Assembly (NCBI GenBank): GCA_024635765.1
Contig: JAGXIE010000088.1
Coordinates: 1-42,251 of the forward strand
DNA from: Flavobacteriaceae bacterium
GTDB taxonomy: Bacteria > Bacteroidota > Bacteroidia > Flavobacteriales > Flavobacteriaceae
Direction of reading: 5' to 3'
DNA: 42,251 nucleotides
The translations under genes and the position numbers were made by a program. The notes below the pieces were generated by a model. That model did not search any database, was not told the origin of the DNA, and saw nothing but the letters and a program-made list of their open reading frames with translations. The first letter of the stretch is position 1, and each line of letters opens with the position of its first letter. Below, piece by piece: positions 41,137 to 42,251 of the stretch.

Positions 41137-42251
41137 ATGAAAAAAATACTTATAGCAAACAGAGGTGAAATTGCAATTCGCGTGATGCGAACGGCGAAAA
41201 AAATGGGCATCAAAACCGTTGCCATCTACTCTACTGCCGACAGAAATGCGCCGCACGTCAAATATGCTGATGAGGCTGTATTGATTGGAGAAGCACCTTC
41301 TAACCAATCTTATTTACGTGGTGAAAAAATTATTGAGGTTGCCAAAAGTTTGAATGTAGATGCGATACATCCAGGTTACGGTTTTCTTTCCGAAAATGCT
41401 GATTTTGCCGTGGCATGTGAAGAAAACGACATCATCTTCATTGGACCGAAATCCAAAGCGATAAAAATCATGGGAAGTAAATTGGCAGCCAAAGAGGCCG
41501 TAAAAGCTTACGATATTCCTATGGTTCCGGGTACGGAGAATGCCATTACAGATATTTCTGACGCGAAGAAAATTGCCAAGGAAATAGGTTTTCCTATTCT
41601 TATAAAAGCTTCAGCAGGCGGTGGTGGCAAAGGGATGCGAATTGTTGAAAAAGAATCCGAATTTGAATCTCAAATGAATCGCGCCATTAGTGAAGCAACT
41701 TCTGCTTTTGGTGATGGTTCTGTATTTATAGAAAAATATGTGACGTCTCCACGCCATATTGAAATTCAGGTAATGGCCGATTCACATGGCAATATATTGC
41801 ATCTTTTCGAACGGGAATGCAGTATTCAGCGACGACATCAAAAAGTGGTTGAAGAAGCACCTTCTAGTGTGTTAACGCCTGAATTAAGAAAACAAATGGG
41901 AGACGCTGCGATAAAAGTAGCTAGATCCTGTGATTACCTCGGCGCTGGTACAGTTGAATTCTTATTGGATGAAAAACATAACTTTTACTTCTTGGAAATG
42001 AACACGCGTCTTCAAGTGGAGCATCCTGTGACCGAATTAATCACAGGAACCGATTTGGTAGAATTACAGATTCGTGTGGCTCGTGGCGAAGCATTGCCAA
42101 TGAAACAGGCCGATTTACAAATTAAAGGTCATGCGCTGGAATTGCGTGTCTACGCCGAAGACCCATTGAACGATTTCTTACCAAGTGTTGGGAATCTGGA
42201 AGTTTACAAATTACCTGTTGGAGAAAATATTCGAGTGGATAATGGTTTTGA
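41137..42251 (+). CDS. Acyl-CoA carboxylase biotin carboxylase subunit, 3' end outside window
   Basis: The open frame starts at ATG 41137 and runs off the window after 371 codons with no stop. It begins KKILIANRGEIAIRVMRTA, then IHPGYGFLSENADFA (about residue 75-90). The ATP-grasp domain has KASAGGGGKGMRIVE near 160, ERECSIQRRHQK near 227, and FLEMNTRLQVEHPVTE near 287; the last segments are LELRVYAEDP and FLPSVG. It carboxylates the biotin on the carrier encoded just upstream. The family is about 450-500 residues, or longer when fused to further domains. The acceptor (propionyl- or acetyl-CoA) is decided by a carboxyltransferase gene not seen here. Confidence 0.93.
   Translation, partial: MKKILIANRGEIAIRVMRTAKKMGIKTVAIYSTADRNAPHVKYADEAVLIGEAPSNQSYLRGEKIIEVAKSLNVDAIHPGYGFLSENADFAVACEENDIIFIGPKSKAIKIMGSKLAAKEAVKAYDIPMVPGTENAITDISDAKKIAKEIGFPILIKASAGGGGKGMRIVEKESEFESQMNRAISEATSAFGDGSVFIEKYVTSPRHIEIQVMADSHGNILHLFERECSIQRRHQKVVEEAPSSVLTPELRKQMGDAAIKVARSCDYLGAGTVEFLLDEKHNFYFLEMNTRLQVEHPVTELITGTDLVELQIRVARGEALPMKQADLQIKGHALELRVYAEDPLNDFLPSVGNLEVYKLPVGENIRVDNGF

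Noticed and set aside
1-42251. CRISPR array, cas genes, toxin-antitoxin or classical anti-phage operon
   Set aside because: No short regularly spaced repeats and no cas, restriction-modification or toxin-antitoxin motifs were seen. The WYL fragment alone is not enough to claim a defence locus.

Overview
The window looks like a chromosomal segment of a member of the Flavobacteriaceae (phylum Bacteroidota). The evidence is low G+C DNA, a SusC/SusD polysaccharide utilization locus (PUL) with a hybrid two-component regulator, a type IX secretion (T9SS) C-terminal sorting domain, a bacillithiol deacetylase (BshB1), DUF3871 and DUF4294 proteins, and promoters of the Bacteroidota TAnnTTTG type. The genus cannot be named from sequence alone.

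Region 1 (1-2700) is accessory DNA. A fragment of a WYL-type regulator (minus strand) abuts the C-terminal part of a phage/ICE-type P-loop ATPase (plus strand). A DUF3871 gene and a small unknown gene follow. A gene-poor stretch then contains a 74-nt inverted repeat whose outer arms read like integron attC core sites.

Region 2 (2701-19675) is a PUL for beta-1,4-galactan, the type I arabinogalactan or RG-I side chains of pectin. A stand-alone T9SS-exported protein and an HTCS regulator precede a probable operon. The operon order is SusC, SusD, SusE-like glycan-binding lipoprotein, SGNH-hydrolase lipoprotein, divergent GH53 lipoprotein, a GH2 beta-galactosidase fused to a CE4/NodB deacetylase, and a canonical GH53 endo-galactanase. 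The proposed flow is: surface GH53 enzymes cut galactan, SusCDE bind and import the oligosaccharides, the GH2 part trims them to galactose, the SGNH and CE4 modules remove acyl groups, and the HTCS senses the product.

Region 3 (19676-24818) holds a scar-like stretch with an orphan minus-strand promoter, tRNA-Ser(UGA), a CsbD stress protein, a DUF3108 protein, a small membrane protein, and two tandem M28 metallopeptidases, one lacking the long insert of the other.

Region 4 (24819-28663) has a well-formed TPP riboswitch plus terminator with no thiamine gene after it. Next comes a 3.5-kb segment bounded by an exact 42-nt direct repeat. The repeat contains the 3' end and terminator of tRNA-His(GUG), the signature of an element integrated at a tRNA 3' end. 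The segment carries degraded coding remnants, a ceramidase-like hydrolase, a frameshifted IS4-type transposase remnant and a SASA-type esterase, but no integrase.

Region 5 (28754-42251) is mostly ordinary core genome. It contains bshB1, rlmF, a trans-sulfuration PLP enzyme, a HAD phosphatase, an MBL hydrolase, a large conserved protein of unknown function, hemolysin III, DUF4294, an M42 peptidase, a class V aminotransferase, a Nudix hydrolase, PrsW, a biotin carrier protein, and the first 371 codons of an acyl-CoA carboxylase biotin carboxylase subunit that runs off the end.
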